A program made the position numbers and the translations under genes. The notes below the pieces were generated by a model. It did no database searches, was not told where the DNA came from, and saw nothing but the letters and a program-made list of their open reading frames with translations. Source: Spirochaetaceae bacterium UBA5556 (GTDB lineage: Bacteria > Spirochaetota > Spirochaetia > Treponematales > Rectinemataceae). Taken from it: a DNA stretch of 64,000 nt. Of the stretch, positions 1 to 8,365 are shown in pieces; position 1 is the stretch's first letter, and the number at the start of each line of letters is the position of its first letter. The DNA lies in contig DIMW01000006.1 of assembly GCA_002425765.1 (NCBI GenBank), positions 1 to 64,000 on the forward strand, given 5' to 3'.

Positions 1-422
1 GCGCCCGCGGGGGGCGCGACGGGACGAGTATCGGGCGAAGGATGAAGCGACACCGAGTTTCAATCCACGCGCCCGCGGGGGGCGCGACGCAAGAGGTGTG
101 TTTTCGTGGTTTGGCGGGCATAAGGTTTCAATCCACGCGCCCGCGGGGGGCGCGACTTGTTCAGGCTATTGCGGGACGAGACCATGCCGAAGTTTCAATC
201 CACGCGCCCGCGGGGGGCGCGACTTGTGACGGTGGGACAGTAGAACCATTTTATCTTGTTTCAATCCACGCGCCCGCGGGGGGCGCGACACCCATGGAAC
301 AAGACTGGATTCTACCCTTCCATGTTTCAATCCACGCGCCCGCGGGGGGCGCGACCTTAAACATGTATGATTTAGTGTACAGGAGGTGTTGTTTCAATCC
401 ACGCGCCCGCGGGGGGCGCGAC
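1..422 (-). CRISPR. CRISPR array, type I-C repeat, open at the left edge
   Basis: Six complete 32-bp repeats lie at 57-88, 125-156, 192-223, 258-289, 324-355 and 391-422, all identical. A seventh, cut by the window edge, occupies 1-20. Six spacers of 34-36 bp separate them. On the plus strand each repeat begins GTTTCAATCCACGCGCC and ends GGGGCGCGAC. Read on the minus strand it begins GTCGCGCCC, can form a GC-rich hairpin and ends ATTGAAAC, the usual 3' end of I-C repeats. This orientation matches the cas genes, so transcription should run leftward and the newest spacer should be 356-390, next to cas2. The array continues outside the window. Confidence 0.97.
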
Positions 423-682
423 TATGTACATTTCAAATTATTATCATAAAAACAAATACCAAGGCAACAGCGCGATCCTGCCTGGACCGGTTCCTAAAAT
501 CTATGGATTCCCCATCCCTATGTTGTCAAAGATCGATTTAATCAAGAATTACGTGTTGTGCGACAGCACCGGAGTTTTCTGTGTCTTTTGGGTTCGCGCA
601 AAGATATGGCCGGGCCCACAGTTTCTGGCGACGGGCACTTCGAAGCGTTGGGGTCTGATATTTAGATGAGCAGAGAATACTG
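423..682 (-). promoter_or_regulatory. CRISPR leader region
   Basis: This 260-bp non-coding stretch separates the first complete repeat from the cas2 stop. The 50 bases next to the repeat are clearly AT-rich compared with the array and cas1. Position and repeat orientation make it the leader, which should hold the array promoter and the integration-guiding sequence. I did not find a convincing -35/-10 pair and see no gene here. Confidence 0.6.
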
Positions 683-973
683 TTATACAATGAGCGGATC
701 ATCGACATCGAGCGTGGGTTTTGCGCCGACATGTTCCACCTTCCTTTTCCAGTTGGAGCCGAGGTAATAATACCGAAGGCTATCGTGTTCCATATCGATG
801 ATCGTCTCGAGCTGACTTTTGAGCGCCACCCATTGCGCCGGCTCCACGACACATTCGAACACGCTGAACTGAACTCGCTGACCAAAGTTGAGACAAGTCT
901 TCGCAACCCGGCGCAGCCGTCTTTTGCCTCCTGGAGAAGTTATTGCCACATCATAGCTTACAAGAACAAACAT
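683..973 (-). CDS. cas2: Cas2, CRISPR adaptation endoribonuclease
   Basis: A 96-residue Cas2. It is the structural partner of Cas1 in the complex that inserts new spacers at the leader end of the array. The N-terminal ferredoxin-like strand carries the conserved aspartate in LVSYDVAI (residue 8), and the length is normal for the family. The start has a GGAGG site inside the end of cas1. Only 5 bp separate the two genes, so they are probably translated together. It is the last gene before the leader. The family is unmistakable; activity is inferred from the family. Confidence 0.95.
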   Translation of the reverse strand: MFVLVSYDVAITSPGGKRRLRRVAKTCLNFGQRVQFSVFECVVEPAQWVALKSQLETIIDMEHDSLRYYYLGSNWKRKVEHVGAKPTLDVDDPLIV

Positions 974-978
974 GCGCC

Positions 979-2010
979 TTACCTCCAGAAAAATGGCGGA
1001 TAGCCGTCGATATCGCCGCGGATGAAGCGAGCCATGAGGTTCGCCTGCACAAAATACAAAAGGCCCACAGGAATTTTTTCCTCAATATAGGGGTGATAAA
1101 TCTCATCCTGCTTTCTGTTCTGGTACTCAACGAGAACAGTTTTTCGCGTCGCGTCATCCATCACGACCGCGCCATTCTCTGCCTGTTTGAATCCTTGCGG
1201 ACTCACCTGGCGTCTGTTGATCAGTGAGAGCACGAGACGGTCCGCGATCACCGGTCTGAATTCCTCCATGAGATCGAGGGCAAGGCCAGGTCTACCCGGC
1301 CTGTCCCTGTGAAGGAAGCCGACCGCCGGATCGAGCCCAACGGTTTCGATGGCGGAGCGTAGGTCATGGCTGAGGAGTGTATAGACGAATGAAAGAAGAG
1401 CGTTCACGGGGTCGAGAGGTGGGCGCCTGTTGCGGTCAGTGAAGACAAAAGCTTCTTTCTGATCCACGATAAAGTGATTGAAGACACTGAAATATTCAGC
1501 GGCGGCCATGCCTTCGATCCCACGCACTCCATCACTGTCAACCGCATGGGGAAGCTCGTTCATGAGTCTGTCTATGGAAGCCGAGGCGCTCTTTATCGAG
1601 GCCGCATCGATCTTTTCGCCATGATCGCGGACTGCCCGGCTCATGACGAGGCGAGAATTGGCAAGCTTGCCCGCGACAATATTCGCGGCGATTTTCCTTG
1701 TGATCTCAGCGTCATCGGCCATTCGATACTGTCCACGGCGGAGCAGGACGTTGCCGGACACAGGTCCCCGCACCGAGGCGAGGAAGTTACCGTATTCCGT
1801 AAGAAACGAGATGGCTATGTCATGCTCCGCGCAGAACCCGAGGAGAAAGGGCGAACAGAGCACATTGCCGAAGCACACGATGCCGCCTATCGTGTGGACA
1901 GGCAGTTGCAGCAGTTTCTGCTGCTCGCGTTCAACGACGATCGTCTCACCCTCTTTGTGGATGTAGGAACCTTGCGAACTGACATAGAGTGTGTTGAGGA
2001 GTTTTCTCAC
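979..2010 (-). CDS. cas1: Cas1, CRISPR integrase
   Basis: A 343-residue Cas1 integrase, the catalytic subunit of spacer acquisition. The N-terminal beta domain starts RKLLNTLYVSS. The C-terminal helical domain has the metal-ligand glutamate in RGIEGMAAAEYF, then GFLHRDRPGRPGLALDL with the conserved histidine, and MEEFRP. This is the usual I-C/I-B pattern. Two GTG codons compete as start, at 2016 and 2010. I prefer 2010 because GGAGG lies 5 nt upstream of it, whereas it would nearly touch the one at 2016. It follows cas4 by 35 bp and precedes cas2 by 5 bp. Its GC content is visibly higher than that of cas3, cas7, cas8c and cas5c. Confidence 0.95.
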   Translation of the reverse strand: MRKLLNTLYVSSQGSYIHKEGETIVVEREQQKLLQLPVHTIGGIVCFGNVLCSPFLLGFCAEHDIAISFLTEYGNFLASVRGPVSGNVLLRRGQYRMADDAEITRKIAANIVAGKLANSRLVMSRAVRDHGEKIDAASIKSASASIDRLMNELPHAVDSDGVRGIEGMAAAEYFSVFNHFIVDQKEAFVFTDRNRRPPLDPVNALLSFVYTLLSHDLRSAIETVGLDPAVGFLHRDRPGRPGLALDLMEEFRPVIADRLVLSLINRRQVSPQGFKQAENGAVVMDDATRKTVLVEYQNRKQDEIYHPYIEEKIPVGLLYFVQANLMARFIRGDIDGYPPFFWR

Positions 2011-2045
2011 CCTCACCTCCTATTGTAAGGCCTGCGGACAGCCCG

Positions 2046-2705
2046 TCATTGCCCGCACTCCTCTCTCGTCGCGCGGATCTGTGACTGAACAAAACGGTCC
2101 ACCCTCTTTCCTCCCGAACCAGCGCTCTCTGGCATGCACAGTTCAAGGAGAGAGCAGCGATCACATGTTCGCTTTTCATACACGGCGGGAGGTGTCGTCC
2201 CCGCAGATTGCAACTGCCGTATCCTCGCCACAAGCTCCATGGTCTTTGCCCTCAGTGGACCGTCGATATCCACGGTCGTCCTGCGGTGTTCCTGGAGATA
2301 GTACAGCTGACCGACCGCCACCGGCACTTTGAACGTCTCTTCCAGGCAGAAAGCCTGCGCGCAGAGCTGGACGCGGTCCACATCCTCTTCCTTGTTTCTT
2401 CCCCGCTTGAACTCGACAGGAACCGCGTCTGCCACGCCTCCGTTCGGCGCGAGGTGCAGTTCCACAAGGTCGCACTTGCCTATCAAGCCTCGCTCCAGAG
2501 AACGCACGGCTATGCCATATTCCTGACGGAAGAGCCTCCGCGACTCATGGTGTTCCACGTCGACCCTCTCGTGCAGCACCTTCCCCTCGGCGGTGAAACG
2601 GTTCTCCTCCCAGACCTGCTCGATGTGGATGAGGGCATACTGGCGCTCACAGAAGAGTATGTGCTGGAGCGCGGAGATCGGAACAAGGTCATCCTCGCAG
2701 TACAA
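2046..2705 (-). CDS. cas4: Cas4, RecB-like nuclease with Fe-S cluster
   Basis: A 219-residue Cas4, a PD-(D/E)XK nuclease that trims prespacers and helps select those next to a PAM. One cluster cysteine is near the N-terminus (ILFCERQ) and three more are near the C-terminus in CDRCSLLELCMP, together the four [4Fe-4S] ligands. PVEFKRGR carries the RecB-type E-x-K. The best start is a TTG at 2705: AGGAGG lies 9 nt upstream and the protein then begins YCEDDLVPISALQH, as Cas4 proteins normally do. The upstream ATG at 2750 would add an unrelated tail overlapping the broken ATPase. It is the first gene of the adaptation block. Confidence 0.92.
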   Translation of the reverse strand: MYCEDDLVPISALQHILFCERQYALIHIEQVWEENRFTAEGKVLHERVDVEHHESRRLFRQEYGIAVRSLERGLIGKCDLVELHLAPNGGVADAVPVEFKRGRNKEEDVDRVQLCAQAFCLEETFKVPVAVGQLYYLQEHRRTTVDIDGPLRAKTMELVARIRQLQSAGTTPPAVYEKRTCDRCSLLELCMPESAGSGGKRVDRFVQSQIRATREECGQ

Positions 2706-2721
2706 GAGTATTAGCCTCCTG

Positions 2722-2979
2722 TCACAAGATCGTCTGCAGAAAACGGGCAAAGGCAGGAATGTCGCACGCCTCCATTTCCCGCCGCATGAGCGTGGGGTCG
2801 GCGAGAAACCGCAGGCGCAGCCCCCCGTTGAGGAGGTTATAGCTCAGGGTCGGTTCTGGCTTGAGTTGTTCCCGCACATAGCAGGATTTCCCGGTCTGCC
2901 GCGGGCCAAAGAGGAAGACCGACCGCTGTTCGAGAGCAGGGCCTAAATCCAGGACCCTGTGACGGTAGATACTATGCAC
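2722..2979 (-). pseudogene. Remnant of an AAA/DUF4143 ATPase inside the cas locus
   Basis: An 85-codon ORF starting at GTG 2979 with AGGAG 5-6 nt upstream. Residues 1-60 match the start of the AAA_14/DUF4143 ATPase family: a RHRVLDLGP-type opening, Walker A FGPRQTGKS near residue 28, then LLADPTLMRREMEA. The sequence then jumps to DIPAFARFLQTIL, which resembles a motif from the later DUF4143 region, and stops. Intact members have about 400 residues, so Walker B, the sensor region and most of the C-terminal domain are missing. I read this as an internal deletion plus truncation. It lies between cas3 and cas4, where no such gene belongs, and is not known to take part in CRISPR. Confidence 0.7.
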
Positions 2980-3005
2980 ATATATCTCCTACAATCATAA
3001 TAATC

Positions 3006-3052
3006 GCTAATATAATTGGCGATTATTATAATAAATGCTAATAGCATTGGCG
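3006..3052. repeat. Pair of 16-bp direct repeats, 31-bp period
   Basis: GCTAATATAATTGGCG at 3006-3021 and GCTAATAGCATTGGCG at 3037-3052 match at 14 of 16 positions, about three helical turns apart. The first is also framed by an AATAATCGC/GCGATTATT inverted repeat, and AATGCTAATAGCATT around the second is nearly palindromic. They lie just upstream of the ATPase remnant on its own strand, in a very AT-rich 170-bp gap. A promoter/operator of the former ATPase gene is the simplest reading. Confidence 0.55.
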
Positions 3053-3150
3053 TAAATATATATTGATACTACCCATTATTTGATATTCATTACCTCTACG
3101 AGCTTACTTTTTAGTAGGTACTTTAACTTCTTTAAAATACTCTCAATAGC

Positions 3151-5394
3151 TTAAATGATGCCAAACCCTTTTTCTTCCAATTGAAGGATAGGAAGTACGC
3201 CCTTCATATATCCTAAAAAAAATTCATCGTAACCATCCTCAGGCCAGCCAAAGAGGTCTGGGAAACCATCAATTTGATAGGCGCATGTTTTTCCGATTTT
3301 GCTGGTCCACATTTGAACACTCCTTCTTACAAGCTCCTTCGGATCAATTTTTTCCCCTTCATGTAGTTTATTAATAATTTCTTGATCCACTAATATCAAT
3401 TTAGTGTCGCCAGATATAACTCGGTATAAGTCCGTAACCGCCGGGTAGTCTCCCGCCTCCTCGTACTTCTGGAGTCTCTTATATTGTACATTAGTATCAG
3501 ACATAAGTTCTCTTCGTAATGCTTCTGTTACGAGATCACTGGGGGAATCATTCGCAACTCGGCCTTCGTCAAATAATCTTTCCAAAACTTGGCTCGAAAT
3601 ATCAAAAGTAGGATGATGACTAATCAAATCGTCCTCAATGCGGAAGTCTATAAGAATTGGCTTAAAATTCTCGCCGTGTCTTCTGACTCGACCACCAACT
3701 TGGAGGAGATTTGCGGCCCCAGCTCGCTCACGAAATGCAGATCGAAAAGAGAGATTGACGCCGGCTTCAACACAACTCGTAGCAATCAATGTGAAATTTG
3801 TATCGTAGTTTTCTCTTGCAAGGCTTAAGCGTTGTTTGACGATATCAACAATTTTATCTCGATGAATTGGAGCAAGAGCTGTAGACAAATGAAGAACCTG
3901 TGAAGTTTCCAAATCAATTGAATAGTTTTCGCCATAGATTTGACTGGCTAATCTATGCGCTATGACAGCCGCAGACTGTACAGTATTCATAATTACTAGA
4001 CGAGGGCCAGCTTGCGAAAGAACGAGCTTGATCAATCCATCCACATTCAATATATCAGAATGTCTAGTCGGTACGACGCGTTCTCTTTCTTGACGAACTG
4101 CTTCTTTCCGTAAATCATCGCAGATTAGCTGTGGCAGTCGCTCCGGTACTGTTATCAAATCTTTCAGTTCCCAGAATCTTGGAAGAGAACCTGATGCCAA
4201 AACGAAATAGCAGTGCCACTTTTCACCAAGATCATTAAGCCACGTCCATGTCTGCGGCCACAGATAATTGGGGATTGCAGCATGGCTCTCGTCAATAAAA
4301 ACAGCTGATCCCGGTAACTCGTGAAGTTTTCTGAGCCGTGATGGATGATTGTTAGCAATGGTTTCAAAAAACTGAACGGCAGTTGTGACTATGATTGGTG
4401 CTTGCCACAGAGTCGACAACTGACGCACTTCAACTTCGTCAAAATCAACTTGATGATGATGTTCTGCGATCACTTCGTCAGGATTTTCGTCAGGGAGGAC
4501 AAGCGCTTGCCGGTAATCTTCAACCGATTGCTTAATAATATTTGTATAAGGGAGGACAACTATTATATGGCGGAGATTTTTGTCAATTGCTGTGCGAAGA
4601 AGATGGACCATTACGGCCATCGTCTTTCCAGTTCCGACAGGACTATCACAAGCGAAAAATGATGGAGTCGTATCCGCTTCGCGAGATGCTTGATAGAGCT
4701 TCTGTCTTAGCAAAATTCTTTCAGGCGCGACATTTAAATCCTTAGCGAGGCCTTCAACATATCGGTCAAGTGCTTTCAGCCGCTCTGTCCATCTCGGTTT
4801 TGGACAAGAAACGGGGAATTCCTTGCGGTAGTTCTTTGCAGTATCTCCATAGTCTCCATCCACCAAACAGGAAAGGGCGATTCGTCGACTTAGACCATTC
4901 CAATCAGATTGTTTATCTTGAATTTCGACGAGATCATCAAATCCTGATTCTATGTGTCTCAACAGATATTTTGAGAGGTTCTCTTCAGTTATATTCTTGA
5001 GTTCTGGATCACGAAGGAATAGTCCCTCCTTTGCTTGTTCTGCCGGAATCGACGGGAGACCTATATGATGTGAATAAACCAGCAAAGATGATTCCACAAA
5101 GTCCTTGTCAAGGAGGTATGCAGTACCAGAGTCCACATGATTGGTAGGCAGATGTCTACTTCCTCCTTGAGATAGGACTTTCTGGTTCTCATCATCAAGT
5201 TTTCCCAAGTCATGGTAAAGTGCCGCCGTCCGTACTGTTGTTCGGAAAAAATTTACATCTCCATTGTAATACTTCAATAGGTGGTCAAGATTGTGATCGA
5301 CGCGACCTACTACGTCAGCAATATGTTCCGAATATGATTGGGCTGGTACAGATGGTTTTTTGCCCACACTGTGTGCGAGCCACTTCGTGTTCAT
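3151..5394 (-). CDS. cas3: Cas3, HD nuclease-helicase
   Basis: A 747-residue Cas3, the effector recruited by Cascade to unwind and degrade target DNA. The N-terminal HD domain has HD at residues 61-62 (ALYHDLGKLDDEN) and later histidines at 86 and 109-110. The SF2 helicase follows: Walker A SPVGTGKT near 251-258, DESH (motif II) near 368-371, ASGSLPRF (motif III), and QVGGRVRRHG (motif VI) in the last third. The ATG overlaps the cas7 stop in ATGA, so the two are translationally coupled. In canonical I-C loci cas3 comes first; here it is the last interference gene. Its GC content is clearly lower than that of cas4-cas1-cas2. Confidence 0.95.
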   Translation of the reverse strand: MNTKWLAHSVGKKPSVPAQSYSEHIADVVGRVDHNLDHLLKYYNGDVNFFRTTVRTAALYHDLGKLDDENQKVLSQGGSRHLPTNHVDSGTAYLLDKDFVESSLLVYSHHIGLPSIPAEQAKEGLFLRDPELKNITEENLSKYLLRHIESGFDDLVEIQDKQSDWNGLSRRIALSCLVDGDYGDTAKNYRKEFPVSCPKPRWTERLKALDRYVEGLAKDLNVAPERILLRQKLYQASREADTTPSFFACDSPVGTGKTMAVMVHLLRTAIDKNLRHIIVVLPYTNIIKQSVEDYRQALVLPDENPDEVIAEHHHQVDFDEVEVRQLSTLWQAPIIVTTAVQFFETIANNHPSRLRKLHELPGSAVFIDESHAAIPNYLWPQTWTWLNDLGEKWHCYFVLASGSLPRFWELKDLITVPERLPQLICDDLRKEAVRQERERVVPTRHSDILNVDGLIKLVLSQAGPRLVIMNTVQSAAVIAHRLASQIYGENYSIDLETSQVLHLSTALAPIHRDKIVDIVKQRLSLARENYDTNFTLIATSCVEAGVNLSFRSAFRERAGAANLLQVGGRVRRHGENFKPILIDFRIEDDLISHHPTFDISSQVLERLFDEGRVANDSPSDLVTEALRRELMSDTNVQYKRLQKYEEAGDYPAVTDLYRVISGDTKLILVDQEIINKLHEGEKIDPKELVRRSVQMWTSKIGKTCAYQIDGFPDLFGWPEDGYDEFFLGYMKGVLPILQLEEKGFGII

Positions 5395-6248
5395 ATGCTA
5401 TTCATTAAGTCAATCAAAGGTTCTACTTTTATTTGGAGATCGTCCGGCAGTTTTACTGGAACTTCATAGTCCGCCCATGATGCAGAGGGTTGCTCCAGTT
5501 CTGACTTTCTTATTGGTGTCAGAGCAGTTATCAAATCAAAATCGGAACATGATCCAAGGGGAGATTTATGTTCGATGTACCAGGCGTGACGAATAAAAAC
5601 CTGTGGTCGGATATATGAAGCTGTGTGAGTATAGGTATAAGGAATAATTCTCAATAATAGGTCAATATCCAATTTGGTACATCCAGTCTTTCTGACTGCA
5701 GAGGGATTAACAAAGAAAGGCATGCAATAGACACCGTGTTGAACAATGCGGTAAGCCAATGGAGCCATGCCTCTGCTTTTATCTTCCTGGACAGATGGGT
5801 TTGTTGTTGTTAGCCGTTCCACCAAGATCGGAGAAATTGAAACTCCTAGCCCAAACTGAACAACACCTGTTTTTACTGGTATGTCCCGACCTTTCTCTAG
5901 TTCGGTATTACCAAAAACTCTACCGTCCCAAAACCTTTCAGTGAACTTGTTTTCATCAAGATCTCGTATATCTTTAAGTTTCGTTTCTCTACTCTCCGAG
6001 ATCATATATTTTTCTGCGCTCAGGTCAAGTTCATTCGAAATAGTTTGCCAAACCGGACCATTCTTTCGTTCTACAAGATCGCGACATTTCCGTTTAAATG
6101 ATACAGGAGAGATTTCTCCCCTCTGATCATGGTCTCTAATACGGGGATCACTTTCACGATCGGGGTCGCCGTTTGGATTTGAATTGATGACCTCAATTAC
6201 AAGTAGTCCTGTGGCCCTTTTGATCATGTCATTAGCAGTTGCAGTCAT
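5391..6248 (-). CDS. cas7: Cas7 (Csd2-like), Cascade backbone
   Basis: A 285-residue Cas7 RAMP protein; copies polymerise along the crRNA to form the Cascade backbone. The N-terminal signature NSNPNGDPDRESDPR followed by SFKRKCRDLV is the Csd2/Csh2 hallmark (N-NPNGDPD, then KRK-RD). The middle has the FWDGRVFGNT and TGVVQFGLGVS segments expected in this family. An AAGGAG site lies about 6 nt upstream of the ATG. It follows cas8c by 56 bp and overlaps cas3 by 4 bp. The segment after the signature differs from common Csd2 proteins, so it looks like a diverged branch. Confidence 0.92.
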   Translation of the reverse strand: MTATANDMIKRATGLLVIEVINSNPNGDPDRESDPRIRDHDQRGEISPVSFKRKCRDLVERKNGPVWQTISNELDLSAEKYMISESRETKLKDIRDLDENKFTERFWDGRVFGNTELEKGRDIPVKTGVVQFGLGVSISPILVERLTTTNPSVQEDKSRGMAPLAYRIVQHGVYCMPFFVNPSAVRKTGCTKLDIDLLLRIIPYTYTHTASYIRPQVFIRHAWYIEHKSPLGSCSDFDLITALTPIRKSELEQPSASWADYEVPVKLPDDLQIKVEPLIDLMNSI

Positions 6249-6304
6249 AGCACTCTCCTTAATAAGTTGTTATTTTGATAAGTTATCAACGATAACCTGG
6301 TGTT

Positions 6305-6697
6305 TTATTTCACCGAGTCAGTATCTGTCCCGATTGATTCCTTTTTCCCTGACTTTGCAAGATAACCTAGAAGTATCTGCGCCTTGGCAGCATCATCTGT
6401 CGTTGTTGGCAATCCTTCATTTGCTAAGGAGAGAGCTATTTCGCCCATTTCACCTACAGCCCAGCGGGCCAATTTTACTTTTTCACCTTGCTCTTTCCTT
6501 GTCCAAGCCTGATAAACCCCGATTCGCTGCGAAAGAAGCGCAAACGCTGCGGCGGGATTTTTTAATGCTAGATTCAAGTGAGCATTGCCCAGTAATTGAG
6601 GTGGGATATTACCGTTACGAATATTTTTGCAGTATTCCATATGCAATGTATCGGTGAGAGAAAGAAATCTCCCAACGAAGAAAAAAGTGTCGCTCAT
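6305..6697 (-). CDS. cas11c: Probable Cas11c small subunit from an internal start in cas8c
   Basis: Within the cas8c frame an ATG at 6697 is preceded by AAGGAG with a 6-nt spacer (6704-6709), as good a ribosome site as any in this operon. It would give a 130-residue protein starting MSDTFFFVGRFLSL and sharing the cas8c stop. In studied I-C systems the small subunit Cas11c is made from just such an internal start and is needed for Cascade assembly; its length is similar. The site and spacing are seen directly. That it is used is inferred by analogy. Confidence 0.7.
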   Translation of the reverse strand: MSDTFFFVGRFLSLTDTLHMEYCKNIRNGNIPPQLLGNAHLNLALKNPAAAFALLSQRIGVYQAWTRKEQGEKVKLARWAVGEMGEIALSLANEGLPTTTDDAAKAQILLGYLAKSGKKESIGTDTDSVK

Positions 6698-8365
6698 GTA
6701 TTTCTCCTTACTTATTCCCAATTTGTATAAACAGATCGATATAACGGAAATAGCTAATAAAAGAGTAAATCGTGATTCGGGAGTAAACTTTTCTAATGTA
6801 TTCTTATGCATTGCTCCCACCAATCCAATTAATAAGGGTTCGGTTCTTCTTAAAACTATTCTCAAAAGGGCATACACAGCTGCTTTGTTCTTCCCTCCTT
6901 GATCAAAAAAGATATCATATACTTTCCCTAATGCTATCCCTGGTACTTTGTTGGAATAGTCTTCTCCGAGTCTCACCCACTGCTTTTGCGTGAGCCTGAC
7001 AAGATCGGCGGGGAAAGGGCATCGCGGGGTGAGAATCTTAGCATTTTCGTCTTTCGCTCCCGGGAACAATAGTGCGAATGGCGGCACATTGCCGCCAGCT
7101 TGTTGCCAGACCTCAGCTGCCTTAACCACGTCGGAGGCTGTGAAATCCCCGTTAACAACTACTTGTTTTCGTCCGGGGTCTGCTTGCCTAAGAACGAAGA
7201 ATCGAATTTTATCACTTGCCTTAAGAATATGCTGGCCCCTGTATGCATCAATAATGGGAGCAGCTATTTCTTCAAATGTAGATTCATTTAAATCCGTGCT
7301 ACTTACTCCTCCCAAGAGTCGAGCCTTGTTGAGATTTGTGTTTGGCTTATCTATGAGATACACAATTAGAAGGTCAGTTTCACTATCTTTTATACCAGGT
7401 ACTGGATACCAGGTTTTCCCGCGTCGTTCCTCGCTTGTTATCCAACGCAGACTTTCCTGTATAACATTTGCTTCATTTCGTCCAGCCGGGAAAATACTAG
7501 TGCTTGTTTTTTTATAACGAGTTTGACAAGGGGTCTGATCGTTGACCGAAAAAAGATATGTTTGACCAATTATAGGTAATGTCGGATTTGGAAATTTCTT
7601 ATCTTCTATTTCTATTATCCTCCCTGAGAGAGCCGATATGCCATTAGTCTGTGAAGGCTTTTGCATTTTAAATAAGCACTCGCTTACAAATGACTCTAAT
7701 TTTTGACTTGCAATACGCGTAGGATAATTTCCCCAGTCACAGAGGTCCATTACTAAGGGAACCTCAGATCTGAATTCATGCTTCTTTTTGTCCCACTTAT
7801 TGCCAATCAAAATATTCTCAATAAATGAATAGGGAATCTCGTCATGCTTCTTGAGTTGATTCAATAATTCTTGCAGAAACATCTTGAGATCATTAGCTTC
7901 TAAAAATCGTCCCATCAAATTGTACAGAGCGACGTATTCGCGCTCTGTTGTGTGAAAGAAATGGCTCATTTCATCCACACGACCATGGACTCTTGCCCAC
8001 CAATTAATGTCAGTTGATGTGATATTTATGTCATAATATTGCTGCATAAGAAATTGGCGTTTCTTTATCTCATCCTTTTTGAGCTCTTTAATTCTTTCCC
8101 GCACGGCATCATTGGGGTCGACTCTCCATAAAGGATGCTGCAGTTTTAAAACAGGAAAGCTATTATGATTCCCTTCAGAAGTCGTCCAAAGCTCAGCCAT
8201 TTTGTCACTGCCGCGGTATTCAATATTTGCAACTTGTCCTCTAGTATCCAATCCTACGATTAGTCCTTCTTTTCTCCCTGGCTTTTTTAAATCTGGGTGA
8301 TGGGGCATAAGAGAAATTCCACAGCGTTCTAAGCTTTTGTAAAGAGTATAACCTTCATTCAGCAT
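6305..8365 (-). CDS. cas8c: Cas8c-like (Csd1-like) Cascade large subunit
   Basis: A 686-residue large subunit, expected to recognise the PAM and support target unwinding. The identity rests on position between cas5 and cas7 and on the C-terminal region FFVGRFLSLTDTLH...NIPPQLLGNAH...NPAAAFALL. This follows the Csd1 plan of LGRLFA, a small-residue turn, then P-x-x-vF-x-L. It is longer than most Cas8c proteins (about 570-620 residues), and the rest matches the family only weakly. The start at 8365 has GGAGG 7 nt upstream and overlaps the cas5c stop by 11 bp; the longer form from 8479 would lie inside cas5c. An internal start at 6697 likely gives Cas11c. Confidence 0.85.
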   Translation of the reverse strand: MLNEGYTLYKSLERCGISLMPHHPDLKKPGRKEGLIVGLDTRGQVANIEYRGSDKMAELWTTSEGNHNSFPVLKLQHPLWRVDPNDAVRERIKELKKDEIKKRQFLMQQYYDINITSTDINWWARVHGRVDEMSHFFHTTEREYVALYNLMGRFLEANDLKMFLQELLNQLKKHDEIPYSFIENILIGNKWDKKKHEFRSEVPLVMDLCDWGNYPTRIASQKLESFVSECLFKMQKPSQTNGISALSGRIIEIEDKKFPNPTLPIIGQTYLFSVNDQTPCQTRYKKTSTSIFPAGRNEANVIQESLRWITSEERRGKTWYPVPGIKDSETDLLIVYLIDKPNTNLNKARLLGGVSSTDLNESTFEEIAAPIIDAYRGQHILKASDKIRFFVLRQADPGRKQVVVNGDFTASDVVKAAEVWQQAGGNVPPFALLFPGAKDENAKILTPRCPFPADLVRLTQKQWVRLGEDYSNKVPGIALGKVYDIFFDQGGKNKAAVYALLRIVLRRTEPLLIGLVGAMHKNTLEKFTPESRFTLLLAISVISICLYKLGISKEKYMSDTFFFVGRFLSLTDTLHMEYCKNIRNGNIPPQLLGNAHLNLALKNPAAAFALLSQRIGVYQAWTRKEQGEKVKLARWAVGEMGEIALSLANEGLPTTTDDAAKAQILLGYLAKSGKKESIGTDTDSVK

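Noticed and set aside
42..449. A 135-residue plus-strand ORF across the array
   Set aside because: It is translation of CRISPR repeats: the same VSIHAPAGGAT unit recurs with each repeat.
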